Source: Alsobacter soli
GTDB lineage: Bacteria > Pseudomonadota > Alphaproteobacteria > Rhizobiales > Beijerinckiaceae
Direction: 5' to 3'
Assembly: GCF_003004785.1 (NCBI RefSeq)
Contig: NZ_PVZS01000022.1
Span: forward strand, 1-64,000
Length of the DNA: 64,000 nucleotides
Below, one piece after another: positions 52,851 to 61,577 of this stretch. The position numbers were made by a program, and so were the translations under genes. Each line of letters begins with the position of its first letter. Within the stretch, counting starts at the first letter, position 1. The notes under the pieces were generated by a model that made no database searches, had not been told where the DNA came from, and worked only from the letters and a program-made list of their open reading frames with translations.

Positions 52851-53588
52851 TCACTGCGAACGCTTTGCGGCCCGGCGCTGCCGCGCCTTGCGCCCCGCCG
52901 TGATGTTGATCGCCTCGACGCAGCCCGAGAAGGCCATTGCGGCGTAGATGTAACCACGCGGCAGGTGGAAGCCGGTCGCCTCGGCGCACAACGAGGCCCC
53001 GATCAGGATCAGGAACGAGAGCGCCAGCATCTTCGTGGTGGGATGCGCGGCGATGAAGGCCGCCACCGGGCCAGACGCGACGTACATCACCCCCATGGAG
53101 AGCAGCACCGCGGCGACCATGATCGCCAGGTTGTCGGCCATGCCGATGGCGGTCACGATGGAGTCGATCGAAAAAACGAGATCGACCAGCGCGATCTGGA
53201 GGATAGCGCCGACGAAGGCCTTCGGCGCAGCGCCGGCGTTCTCGTCGTGCTCTCCTTCCATTCCGGCGTGGATTTCGTGAGTCGCCTTTGCGACCAGGAA
53301 GGCGCCGCCGCCCAGCAGGATCAGATCGCGCCAGGAGAAGCCGTGGCCGATCAGGGTGAACACCGGCTTGGTCAAGCCGATGATCCAGGTGAGCAACGAG
53401 AGGAGCAGGATGCGGAAGACCAGGGCCAATAGGAGCCCGACCGCCCTCGCCTTTCTCGCCTGGTCCTCGGGCAACCGGGCTACAAGCACCGAGATGAAGA
53501 CGACGTTGTCGATGCCGAGCACGATCTCCATTGCGGTGAGCGTGACCAGGGCCGCCCAGCCGGCGGGATCCGTCAGCCAGTCGAACAT
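52851..53588 (-). CDS. TerC-family integral membrane protein
   Basis: A 245-residue protein with seven or eight membrane segments. TerC motifs: LEIVLGIDNVVFI-like start (TAMEIVLGIDNVVFISVLVA) and the second DLVFSIDSIVTAIG, each with an Asp in the membrane that can bind metal. Members move manganese or other metal ions, often for enzymes exported at the membrane. Converges on the SulP gene and lies 15 bases before pcs ends on the same strand, read after pcs. Confidence 0.9.
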   Translation of the reverse strand: MFDWLTDPAGWAALVTLTAMEIVLGIDNVVFISVLVARLPEDQARKARAVGLLLALVFRILLLSLLTWIIGLTKPVFTLIGHGFSWRDLILLGGGAFLVAKATHEIHAGMEGEHDENAGAAPKAFVGAILQIALVDLVFSIDSIVTAIGMADNLAIMVAAVLLSMGVMYVASGPVAAFIAAHPTTKMLALSFLILIGASLCAEATGFHLPRGYIYAAMAFSGCVEAINITAGRKARQRRAAKRSQ

Positions 53589-53603
53589 CCGTTAGGTCTC
53601 CAT

Positions 53604-54356
53604 TCAGTGATCAGATTGCAGCGTCTTGGGGCGGCGGCGCGCCAAGCCCAGGCCTGTGAAATAGGCCGCGCAGACCAACAGCGCAGCATGCGTGGCTGTA
53701 TCCGGCTTGAGGTTCTCGGCGATGGCCACGAAACCGGCCACGGCCCAGACAGCCGACATCAGCAAGGTAAGCGGCTTCAGCTGACGCACCCGGAACGGAT
53801 GCACGAACACGATCGGCAGCGCCTGCCCTATAGCAGCCGCCAGGATCACGGCCGATGCCGTCCAGACAGGCGGATGGTAGACGACCAGGTAGAACACGAT
53901 CACGTTCCACACGGCCGGGAAGCCGGCGAACCAGTTGTCGGGCGTCTTCATCCGGAGGTCGGCGAAATACAGCGCCGCGGAAACGATGATGACGATCCCC
54001 CACAGGATCGCTACGTCCCGCGCCCAGAAATCGCAGAACACCAGGATGGCGGCCGGCACGAAGACGTAGGTCGTGAAGTCGATTACGAGGTCCAGCACGT
54101 CGCCGGAGATATTGGGCACGCGGTCGCGCACATGCAGCGCACGCGCGATGGTGCCGTCGATCCCGTCCACGATCAGGGCGATCCCGAGCCAGGCGAAGGC
54201 GCGCGGAAGGTTGTGGTCGATGGCCGCCAGCAGCGCCAGAAAGGCCAGGGCCCCGCCCGAGGCGGTGAAGAAGTGGACGCAATATCCGGGCAGTCGCTCC
54301 GAGAAGTTGCGCCTGGCCCGATGTTCTACGGCTTCTTCAGGTTCCACGCGTCGCAC
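53604..54356 (-). CDS. pcs: Phosphatidylcholine synthase
   Basis: A 250-residue inner-membrane enzyme of the CDP-alcohol phosphatidyltransferase family with about eight membrane segments. It joins CDP-diacylglycerol and choline to form phosphatidylcholine. The Pcs signature is complete: DGIDGTIARALHVRDRVPNI then SGDVLDLVID (residues about 64-95), fitting DGx2ARx12Nx3Gx3Dx3D. Found mainly in alphaproteobacteria that live with eukaryotes. GTG at 54356 is the only upstream start that includes the conserved N-terminus; a second GTG three codons in is possible. A palindrome lies 48 bases upstream. Confidence 0.93.
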   Translation of the reverse strand: MRRVEPEEAVEHRARRNFSERLPGYCVHFFTASGGALAFLALLAAIDHNLPRAFAWLGIALIVDGIDGTIARALHVRDRVPNISGDVLDLVIDFTTYVFVPAAILVFCDFWARDVAILWGIVIIVSAALYFADLRMKTPDNWFAGFPAVWNVIVFYLVVYHPPVWTASAVILAAAIGQALPIVFVHPFRVRQLKPLTLLMSAVWAVAGFVAIAENLKPDTATHAALLVCAAYFTGLGLARRRPKTLQSDH

Positions 54357-54403
54357 ACCGATCCGAGAAGGGACCGACGCGGACGGACGGCCCGAAGGGA
54401 CAT

Positions 54404-54420
54404 TTCACCTGAGCGGTGAA
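54404..54420. promoter_or_regulatory. Inverted repeat upstream of pcs
   Basis: TTCACC, five bases TGAGC, GGTGAA: perfect 6-base arms, 48 bases before the pcs start. A plausible operator for pcs; no regulator gene is adjacent. Confidence 0.4.
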
Positions 54421-54516
54421 CAAACCCTTGGGGTTAAATCACGACAGGCCCCGTTCTGGCCAGAGATTCGCGCCGGTTGCGCACCGCTGGTTGTCAGGCC
54501 CTGCGCGATAGGGGTC

Positions 54517-55380
54517 TCAGCGGGCGACCATTGCGCGCCATACGAGGTCGAAGCCGACGGCAGACACGGCGACCCCCAGCCCGGCCAAGATGAGCCCCGC
54601 GCCGATGATGCGCGGCGCAAGACCACCTGCGGTCACCTTCTCGACCGTGTTCAGGAGGGCGAAGACGCCCATCCAGAGCAGGTTCATTGTTCCCGCCACC
54701 AGCATCAGAGCCATCGTCGCGCCACAGCACCCCAGGCACTGAACACCTTGCTGCACGCCCAAGCGGAGGGCGCTGGACGGGCGCTCCGTCAAGCCGGCCT
54801 CGAACGCGGACACTGGCGTGCGACAGAAGGCCAGGCAGCGCAGTTTCATGTCGCTGAACTGGTACAAGCCTGCGCCCCCGATCGCGAAGCCGGCGAGCAC
54901 GCCGGCGGCGCGCTCCGGCACGCCCAGGAGGGGCCAGAAAGCTCCCGCCGCCGATTGCAGGGCGGCTGCGGCGACTGAGATCACCGCCCAGACGCCCAGA
55001 TAGCCCCCGATCAGAAGCAGCGGGCTCGGACTGCGCAGGCCCTGGGCTGCCCGACGCTCCGCCACGTCGGCATAGGCCAGCGCCATGGGCGCCGCAGTCG
55101 GCAGCATCATGGCGACTGACATGACGATCCAAAGCGCCGCGGAAGCTGCGAAAGCCGAGGCGAGCGACCACGCGCTTGAGCCCCTCTCCAGCGCCACGGG
55201 GCGACAGATCGCTCCCAGAAAGGCGTCGGCGCCGCCACCCGCACGGAAGGCCTCCGCCAGCAACGCGGCCCACCCAGCCAGCGTCAGGACGGCGACGGCC
55301 AAAGCGGCCACGGCGCCTGGCGAGCGAAGGAGCGAGCGCGCAGAGGCCCGCTGAGGCTGGGATACAGTTTCCAGAGACAT
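54517..55380 (-). CDS. DUF2182 integral membrane protein
   Basis: A 287-residue membrane protein with seven or eight segments and the DUF2182 hallmarks: MMLPTAAPMALAYADV in the second segment and the Cys pair region GVQCLGCCGATMALMLVAGT near residue 225. Described as a predicted metal-binding protein; a DUF1326 partner that often accompanies it is not in the window. The start at 55380 (MSLETVSQ) gives the usual length; an upstream start at 55527 adds 49 basic residues and cannot be excluded. Divergent from the hydroxylase gene. Confidence 0.82.
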   Translation of the reverse strand: MSLETVSQPQRASARSLLRSPGAVAALAVAVLTLAGWAALLAEAFRAGGGADAFLGAICRPVALERGSSAWSLASAFAASAALWIVMSVAMMLPTAAPMALAYADVAERRAAQGLRSPSPLLLIGGYLGVWAVISVAAAALQSAAGAFWPLLGVPERAAGVLAGFAIGGAGLYQFSDMKLRCLAFCRTPVSAFEAGLTERPSSALRLGVQQGVQCLGCCGATMALMLVAGTMNLLWMGVFALLNTVEKVTAGGLAPRIIGAGLILAGLGVAVSAVGFDLVWRAMVAR

Positions 55381-55566
55381 GTCTAGCCGGAAAGCAGCAA
55401 ACGCACGAAACGCTCGAAACACAATGCGGAGGAACACGAACGCCGTCTTCCGCGTCGTTTGGTCCGGACCAGAGGGACACACACTGCGGCGTGAAGCCTT
55501 GACCCGGATCATGGCCACGCGGGACAAGACGGCTCATGCGCAGCGGGTGCGCAAGAGAGGCGAACC

Positions 55567-56754
55567 ATGACCGAAGCATCGGCCCCGGCCCAGGACCCCG
55601 TCCGCGTCGATGTCGCCGTGGCCGGCGGCGGCGCTGCCGGACTGGCCGCCGCGATCGCGTTGTCACGGCAAGGATGGGACGTCGCGGTGATCGGACCGAC
55701 GGCTCCACGCCGTGACGGGCGAACGATCGCCCTGATGGACGGCTCCGTTCGGATCCTCCAGCAGATCGGGGTCTGGCCGGCGCTCGAGCCCCTCGCCTCA
55801 CCCCTGGTGACGCTCACGATCATCGACGATACCGGGGCGCTGTTTCGGGCGCCGCCAACCAGCTTCCAGGCGGGGGAGCTCGGGCTGGACGCCTTCGGCC
55901 AGAACATCGAGGCCGCTCCGCTCACGGCGGCCCTGGCGGAAGCGGCCGACCAGCGGCCAGGGCTTTCGCGGATCGACGACTCGGCCGCGTCCTTGAGGAC
56001 AAACCCCGACAAAGTCGTTCTGAGCCTCAAGTCCGGCCGCCGAGTAGAGGCGGCCCTTGTGGTGGGCGCGGACGGTCGCCACTCCCTCGTGCGCGAAGCT
56101 GCGGGGATCCGCGCCCGCGAATGGTCGTATACTCAGACCGCTGTGACAGCGATCCTGGCCCATGAACGGCCCCACCATGACACCTCGACGGAATTCCATA
56201 CGCGCGAGGGACCGTTCACGCTCGTCCCGATGCAGGGCCGGCGCTCCAGCCTCGTCTGGCTGCTGGCGCCGGAAAAAGCCGAGCGCGTCGCGGCGCTGGA
56301 TGACGCGGCGTTCGCCGCGGCCGTCGAAAAGCAGGCCCAGTCCATTCTCGGGGCCATGCGCCTGGACGGCCCACGCGGCGCCGTGCCCATGGGAGGCGTC
56401 ACCGTCGACCGGTTTGCGGGCGAGCGCTCCGCGCTGGTCGGCGAAGCTGCGCACGTGTTTCCGCCCATTGGCGCGCAGGGGCTCAATCTCGGGCTGCGAG
56501 ACGTCGCCGCGTTGGCGAAGGCCGTTGGGCCAGTCGGGGGAGATCCGGGGGCGCCGGACAGGCTCGCCGCCTATGATCGCGCCCGCAGGATCGATGTTCG
56601 AAGCCGAACAGCCGCTGTCGACCTGCTCAACCGCTCGCTCCTTTCCGGATTTCTGCCGGTAGACATCGCGCGGGGACTGGGGCTCATGGCGCTCTCGAGC
56701 ATCGGCCCCCTGCGCCGCTTCGCCATGCGGCAGGGGCTCGGAACGGCGCCGTAG
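55567..56754 (+). CDS. UbiH-family FAD-dependent hydroxylase
   Basis: A 395-residue flavoprotein monooxygenase. Dinucleotide-binding VAVAGGGAAGLAAAIALSR near residue 15, the DG motif VGADGRHSLVRE near 170, and the second FAD motif LVGEAAHVFPPIGAQGLNLG near 300, the UbiH/UbiF/VisC/Coq6 signature. Such enzymes add hydroxyl groups to the ubiquinone ring. Which ring position is not visible; UbiH, UbiF or UbiL-type is possible. It ends at the stop of the opposing CoA-transferase gene. Confidence 0.9.
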   Translation: MTEASAPAQDPVRVDVAVAGGGAAGLAAAIALSRQGWDVAVIGPTAPRRDGRTIALMDGSVRILQQIGVWPALEPLASPLVTLTIIDDTGALFRAPPTSFQAGELGLDAFGQNIEAAPLTAALAEAADQRPGLSRIDDSAASLRTNPDKVVLSLKSGRRVEAALVVGADGRHSLVREAAGIRAREWSYTQTAVTAILAHERPHHDTSTEFHTREGPFTLVPMQGRRSSLVWLLAPEKAERVAALDDAAFAAAVEKQAQSILGAMRLDGPRGAVPMGGVTVDRFAGERSALVGEAAHVFPPIGAQGLNLGLRDVAALAKAVGPVGGDPGAPDRLAAYDRARRIDVRSRTAAVDLLNRSLLSGFLPVDIARGLGLMALSSIGPLRRFAMRQGLGTAP

Positions 56755-57873
56755 CTACTGGGAAGCAGATCCGTCGGGAGACGCCCCGACCGAAAGAGAT
56801 GGAGCCGCTTTCAACTCCCCGTCCCGGAAGTCCGGCGAGATGGGAACAACGGTCGCGGCGACTTCCTCCCCTGCCGGTAGGCCGACTCGCCGTGAGAATA
56901 GGTCGCGACCTCGGAAGTGCGGGTCCGCAAGCGCCTCCTCCAGGGTCGCGACCACCGTGCAGCAGCAATCGAGTGGGCCGAGCAGGTCCGCCCAGGCCTG
57001 CGCCGGCCGTTGCGCGACGATGCGGGCCACTTCGGTCCGCGTGGCCTTTGGATCGTCCCCATCCCTGCGCAGATGCTCCGGCAGGCCGATGGCCTCGCAG
57101 AAGTTCATCCAGAACTTCTCCTCGAGCGCGCCCACGGCGATGAAGCGGTCGTCGGCCGTCGCATAGACAGCGTAGCGGGGGAGACCTCCGGTCAGCATGG
57201 ATGCGTTGGGACCCGGGTACGCGCCCGTGGCGCCGCCCTGGGCCAGCGCCAGCCAGTTGAACGTGAACATCGCGTCCGCCATGGCGATGTCCAGCCGACA
57301 CCCCTCCCCCGTCACATCCCTTTGGCGCAACGCGAGCAGGATGTTGATGACGGCCGGCATCGATCCGCCTGCAATATCGGCCACCAGAGCGGCGGGAACG
57401 GCGGGCGCGGCAGGCGTGCCCGGAGCCATGCCCAGCAGGCCCGTCACGGCCTGGTAATTGAGGTCGTGGCCCGCTTGCTGGGCTCGCGGCCCGTCCTGGC
57501 CGTAGCCGGTGATGGAGCAGTAGATCAGCTGCGGGTTGATCGCCCGCAAATTGCGGTAGCCCAGGCCCAGCCTGTCCATGACGCCAGGACGGAATTGCTC
57601 GACCACGACGTCCGCGCGCGCGACCAGTGGCCGCAGGACATCGAGAGCCTGAGGATTCTTGAGGTCGAGCGCGAGCGCCTGCTTGCCGCGGTTCAGCACG
57701 GCGTAGGGCGCCGACATCTCGCCCATGCGCGGGGGAAAGCGGCGCATGTCCTCGCCTTCGGGCCGCTCGATCTTGAGCACCTCCGCCCCGGCCTCGGCCA
57801 GCATCAGGGTGGCCAAGGGGCCGGGCAGGAGCGTCGAGAAATCGAGGACGAAGATCCCCTCCAACGGCTGCAT
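56755..57873 (-). CDS. CaiB/BaiF-family CoA transferase
   Basis: A 372-residue family-III CoA transferase. Start MQPLEGIFVLDFSTLLPGPLA, the nucleotide-binding RPEGEDMRRFPPR, and catalytic Asp in the ANYQAVTG-like DLNYQAVTG region near residue 170. It moves CoA between acids without a CoA-enzyme intermediate at Glu. Related to alpha-methylacyl-CoA racemase, so racemase activity is an alternative. GGGGAGGG site before the ATG. Converges with the hydroxylase gene. Confidence 0.88.
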   Translation of the reverse strand: MQPLEGIFVLDFSTLLPGPLATLMLAEAGAEVLKIERPEGEDMRRFPPRMGEMSAPYAVLNRGKQALALDLKNPQALDVLRPLVARADVVVEQFRPGVMDRLGLGYRNLRAINPQLIYCSITGYGQDGPRAQQAGHDLNYQAVTGLLGMAPGTPAAPAVPAALVADIAGGSMPAVINILLALRQRDVTGEGCRLDIAMADAMFTFNWLALAQGGATGAYPGPNASMLTGGLPRYAVYATADDRFIAVGALEEKFWMNFCEAIGLPEHLRRDGDDPKATRTEVARIVAQRPAQAWADLLGPLDCCCTVVATLEEALADPHFRGRDLFSRRVGLPAGEEVAATVVPISPDFRDGELKAAPSLSVGASPDGSASQ

Positions 57874-57970
57874 GGTCCCTCCCCGCTTCCGCCTTGTGCT
57901 TGGGACAATGCTAGCAGCCGGTCGCGGGCAGGTCAGGCGCGGGTTGAGGTAGGCGCGTGTTGGGGTCCGC

Positions 57971-58933
57971 TCACGGGAAGAGATCGTAGGGGATGCGGTT
58001 CTCGGCCATCAGCACCAGCAGGGCGGTGACGGTCAGCACCGAGCCGAGCGTGCCGAGCAGGATCGCCGTCGAGGCGCGCTCGACATAGACCTTGTACTGG
58101 TTGGCGATGACGAACACGTTGAGCGCCGGCGGAAGCGAGGCCATCAGCACGGCCGTGAACATCCATTCCCGGCTGAAGTTGCCGATCCACGACAGCAGCA
58201 CCCAGACGGCCAGAGGGTGCACGATGAGCTTGATCACCAGCAGGAAGGGCGTCTCGATGGGCAGCCGCCGCACGGGACGCAGCGCGACCGTGACGCCCAT
58301 GGTGAACAGCGCGCAGGGCGCCGCCGCGTTCTTGAGAAAGGTCAGCATGGTGTCGAGCGCCGCCGGCGGCTCAAAGTGGGCGTAGGCGGCGGCGATGGCC
58401 ACGGCGGTGGCGATGTTGAAGGGGTGCGTCACGACCCGCTTCACGACATACCAGGCCGTCTGGCCGAGGTTCATTTGCCCCTTGCCGCCGAGCGCCATGA
58501 GAAAGGGCACCAGGGTGAACAGGAGGATGTTGTCGAAGACGAAGATGAGCGCCGTCGGCACGATCGCGGCCTGCCCCAGGGCCGCGAGGGTGAGCCCGGG
58601 GCCCATGTAGCCTACATTCGCGTAGCCGCCCGCCACGCCCTGCACCGCCGATTGGCGGAAGTCTCCTCCGGTCGTCAGCAGTCCCACGGTGAAGGCCAGA
58701 GCGAATGCGATGAAGGTGGACGCCGAGGTGCCGAGCACGAAGGGCCAGTTCGAGAGTTGCTCCAAAGGCGCGGCGGATATCAGTTTGAAAAAGAGGCCCG
58801 GAAGCGCCAGGTAGACGATGAAGAAGTTCATCCACTGTAGGCCGGCCTCGGGATACTTCAGCAGCTTGCCGCAGAAGAAGCCAAGGAAGATCAGGCCGAA
58901 GAACGGCAGCGCGAGGGAAGCGACGCTCGACAC
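57971..58933 (-). CDS. AEC-family transporter (auxin efflux carrier type)
   Basis: A 320-residue membrane protein with ten segments. N-terminus SSVASLALPFFGLIFLGFFC and the NVGYMGPGLTLAALG crossing point are typical of the family, which includes malonate and other carboxylate carriers. The GTG at 58933 with AAGGA 6 bases upstream is chosen; the frame upstream runs on for over 160 codons as a shadow of the divergent acyltransferase gene. Close to the CoA-transferase gene; a shared carboxylic acid substrate is possible but unproven. Confidence 0.85.
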   Translation of the reverse strand: MSSVASLALPFFGLIFLGFFCGKLLKYPEAGLQWMNFFIVYLALPGLFFKLISAAPLEQLSNWPFVLGTSASTFIAFALAFTVGLLTTGGDFRQSAVQGVAGGYANVGYMGPGLTLAALGQAAIVPTALIFVFDNILLFTLVPFLMALGGKGQMNLGQTAWYVVKRVVTHPFNIATAVAIAAAYAHFEPPAALDTMLTFLKNAAAPCALFTMGVTVALRPVRRLPIETPFLLVIKLIVHPLAVWVLLSWIGNFSREWMFTAVLMASLPPALNVFVIANQYKVYVERASTAILLGTLGSVLTVTALLVLMAENRIPYDLFP

Positions 58934-59126
58934 GGGGGTCCTTGCAGGCAGGCGCGAAAGGCTGGCGAAGGCTGTACGGAACCAGCGCGCCAGGCGCAAC
59001 GTGCGCGCCCTCAACCCTGCCCTGCTCGCGTGCGCGCAGATCCGCTTCCTTGTCGGCGCCACGGCGCCATCTTCCGGCGAAGCGCGGGGCGTGCTAGCCG
59101 AAGCTCGAGGATTCGGGGCTGACAGC

Positions 59127-60047
59127 GTGCGGGCAGGCGAAACGGAAGACGGGGCGGTCGAGCTCAGCGGCAAGATGCTGGGCCCATTCGGGATCCTGAC
59201 CCGGCTGGAGTATTGGGGATTCCGCCTCGTAGCGGGCGTTTTCGGCGCGTTGCCGCTCGACGTGGCGTCAGACCTGTCCGGCTGGATCTGGCGAAAGGTT
59301 GCGCCGCGGCTGCGCCGGCACGCTCGCGCGGACCGCAACCTCTCCGCATCCATTCCCGAGCTTACGGCCGAGCAGCGCGCCGTCATCCTCGACCAGATGT
59401 GGGACATGCTCGGCCGCACCTTCGCGGAGGCGTTTCACCTGGACAGGATCTTCACGGAGCCTGGCCGGCTGCAGCTGGAGATCCCCCCCGATGTGCAGGA
59501 GGCGTTCCGGTCGGACCGCGGCTGCGTGATCGCGTGCCTTCACCAGGGCAACTGGGAGGTTGCCAGCATGGCCGCCGTGAAGGGAGGCGCGCGCATCGCG
59601 GGCGTCTACCAGCGGCTCAAGAACCCGCTCGTCGACCGCTATGTCACGCGCATGCGGGCGCCCTACTACCCGCAGGGACTGTTCACCAAGGGCAACGACG
59701 CGGTCTTGAAGCTGCGGCGCGTCCTGCGGCGTGGAGACGCCGTCGCGCTCCTCGCCGACCTGCGCGAGCATCGCGGCGTGGCGGTGCCCTTCTTCGGGAG
59801 GCCCGCGCCGTCCACGCCCTTCCCCGCTTTCCTGGCGCGCGCTGACGGCGCCCCGCTGATCGCCGGCCGCGTCATCCGGCTGAAAGGAGCGCGCTTCCGG
59901 GTCACCGCCGAGATCCTTCCCGTCGCCACGACCGATGACCGCCATGCGGACGTCGAGGCGACGACGGCTACCCTGCACGCCTGCTTCGAGCGCTTCATCC
60001 GCGAGAACCCCGGCCAGTGGATGTGGGGTCATCGGCGCTGGGGCTAA
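59127..60047 (+). CDS. LpxL-type lipid A/lysophospholipid acyltransferase
   Basis: About 306 residues. The acyltransferase site HX4E is [11 protein letters not shown] near residue 150, followed by [14 protein letters not shown] and the [20 protein letters not shown] region; the C-terminus [12 protein letters not shown] is a clear mark of LpxL/HtrB proteins. They add secondary acyl chains to lipid A at the inner membrane. Start is uncertain: GTG 59127 has GGGG at spacing 8; ATG 59175 gives 290 residues but no ribosome site. Divergent from the AEC gene. Confidence 0.82.
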   Translation: MRAGETEDGAVELSGKMLGPFGILTRLEYWGFRLVAGVFGALPLDVASDLSGWIWRKVAPRLRRHARADRNLSASIPELTAEQRAVILDQMWDMLGRTFAEAFHLDRIFTEPGRLQLEIPPDVQEAFRSDRGCVIACLHQGNWEVASMAAVKGGARIAGVYQRLKNPLVDRYVTRMRAPYYPQGLFTKGNDAVLKLRRVLRRGDAVALLADLREHRGVAVPFFGRPAPSTPFPAFLARADGAPLIAGRVIRLKGARFRVTAEILPVATTDDRHADVEATTATLHACFERFIRENPGQWMWGHRRWG

Positions 60048-60136
60048 GCTCCAGTCGTCCGCCGGATGTCCAATCGCCGGAACTCGACGGCCCTGCTATT
60101 GCACTGCACTATGCCGCCGACCGCCGGAGACAGACC

Positions 60137-61177
60137 ATGAAGCTCGCGCGCAACTTCTACCGCCCGCTCGCCATTGGCGCGCCGGAGCCGTACCGCGAGC
60201 TTCCGGTGCGCCTTGAGCGCATGATCCACTTCGTGCCGCCGCACATCGAGAAGGTCCGGGCCAAGGTCCCCGATTTGGCGCGTGACGTCGATGTCGTGCT
60301 TGGCAACCTGGAGGACGCCATCCCGCTGGACGCCAAGGAGGCGGCCCGCGAGGGCTTCATCGCCTTGGCGAAGGCGACAGACTTTGGCCAGACAGGCCTG
60401 TGGACCCGCATCAACGCCCTGAACAGCCCCTGGGTGCTCGACGACCTCACCCGCATTGTCGCCGAGGTCGGAAACAAGCTTGACGTGGTGATGGCGCCCA
60501 AGATCGAAGGACCGTGGGACATCCACTACCTCGACCAGCTGCTCGCGCAACTCGAGGCGAAGCACCAGGTGTGCAAGCCCATCCTGATCCACGCGATCCT
60601 GGAGACCGCCGAAGGCGTGAAGAACGTCGAGGCGATCGCGGCGGCGTCGCCCCGCATGCACGGTATGAGCCTCGGCCCGGCGGATCTCGCAGCCTCGCGG
60701 GCGATGAAGACCACGCGTGTTGGCGGGGGCCATCCCGACTACAAGGTCGTCGCCGATCCGGTGGAGGGCCAGCCGCGCGCCATCGCCCAGCAGGATCTGT
60801 GGCACTACACCATCGCCAAGATGGTGGACGCCTGCGCGGCGAACGGGCTCAAGGCCTTCTACGGTCCCTTCGGCGACTTCTCAGACGCGGAGGCCTGCGA
60901 GGCGCAGTTCCGCAATGCGTTCTTGCTCGGTTGCGCAGGGGCCTGGACGCTGCATCCGTCCCAGATCGGCATCGCCAAGAAGGTCTACAGCCCGGATGTC
61001 GCTGAGGTGAAGTTCGCCAAGCGCATTTTGGAGGCGATGCCGGACGGCAGCGGCGCCGTCATGCTCGACGGCAAGATGCAGGACGACGCCACCTGGAAGC
61101 AGGCCAAGGTGATCGTCGACCTCGCCCGGATCGTCGCCGCCAAGGATCCGGAACTGGCCAAGGCCTATGATCTTTGA
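60137..61177 (+). CDS. HpcH/HpaI-family CoA lyase, malyl-CoA/beta-methylmalyl-CoA lyase type
   Basis: A 346-residue enzyme related to L-malyl-CoA lyase (Mcl1): metal-binding Glu in [16 protein letters not shown] and the later Glu in [15 protein letters not shown], the [14 protein letters not shown] region and the closing [11 protein letters not shown]. These enzymes split malyl-CoA to acetyl-CoA and glyoxylate, or methylmalyl-CoA to propionyl-CoA and glyoxylate, in the ethylmalonyl-CoA or serine cycles. No other gene of these cycles is nearby. GGAGA site before ATG. The next gene, hspQ, starts 67 bases on. Confidence 0.85.
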   Translation: MKLARNFYRPLAIGAPEPYRELPVRLERMIHFVPPHIEKVRAKVPDLARDVDVVLGNLEDAIPLDAKEAAREGFIALAKATDFGQTGLWTRINALNSPWVLDDLTRIVAEVGNKLDVVMAPKIEGPWDIHYLDQLLAQLEAKHQVCKPILIHAILETAEGVKNVEAIAAASPRMHGMSLGPADLAASRAMKTTRVGGGHPDYKVVADPVEGQPRAIAQQDLWHYTIAKMVDACAANGLKAFYGPFGDFSDAEACEAQFRNAFLLGCAGAWTLHPSQIGIAKKVYSPDVAEVKFAKRILEAMPDGSGAVMLDGKMQDDATWKQAKVIVDLARIVAAKDPELAKAYDL

Positions 61178-61244
61178 CAGTGGGCTCGGCGCGGCGCCGG
61201 CGAGAATTGACGTTCAGCCGGCCTCGGCGTATCGGGTTGCTCCC

Positions 61245-61574
61245 ATGAAGCTGCGACAGGCTAAATTCGGACTCGGTCAGGTCGTCAAGCACCGGCTTTA
61301 CCCGTTCCGCGGCGTCGTTTTCGACGTCGACCCGGTCTTCAACAACACCGAGGAATGGTACGAGTCGATCCCCGAGGACGTGCGTCCGTCGAAGGACCAG
61401 CCCTTCTATCATCTGTTCGCCGAGAACGCGGACACGGAGTACGTCGCCTACGTCTCCGAGCAGAATCTGCTGCCCGACACCTCCGGAGAGCCGATCCGGC
61501 ATCCGCAGGTGGATGAGCTGTTCATCAGGGATCAGAACGGCGAGTACAGGACCCGCATCAGCTCGGTGAACTGA
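61245..61574 (+). CDS. hspQ: Heat shock protein HspQ
   Basis: A 109-residue protein with the HspQ (YccV) fold: KFGLGQVVKHRLYPFRGVVF then VDPVFNNTEEWYESIP and FYHLFAENADTEYVAYVSEQ. In enterics it stimulates Lon or is a hemimethylated-DNA-binding protein. The ATG at 61245 gives the standard start; the longer frame overlaps the lyase end. No strong ribosome site. It converges with the CLC gene, three bases apart. Confidence 0.92.
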   Translation: MKLRQAKFGLGQVVKHRLYPFRGVVFDVDPVFNNTEEWYESIPEDVRPSKDQPFYHLFAENADTEYVAYVSEQNLLPDTSGEPIRHPQVDELFIRDQNGEYRTRISSVN

Positions 61575-61577
61575 CAG

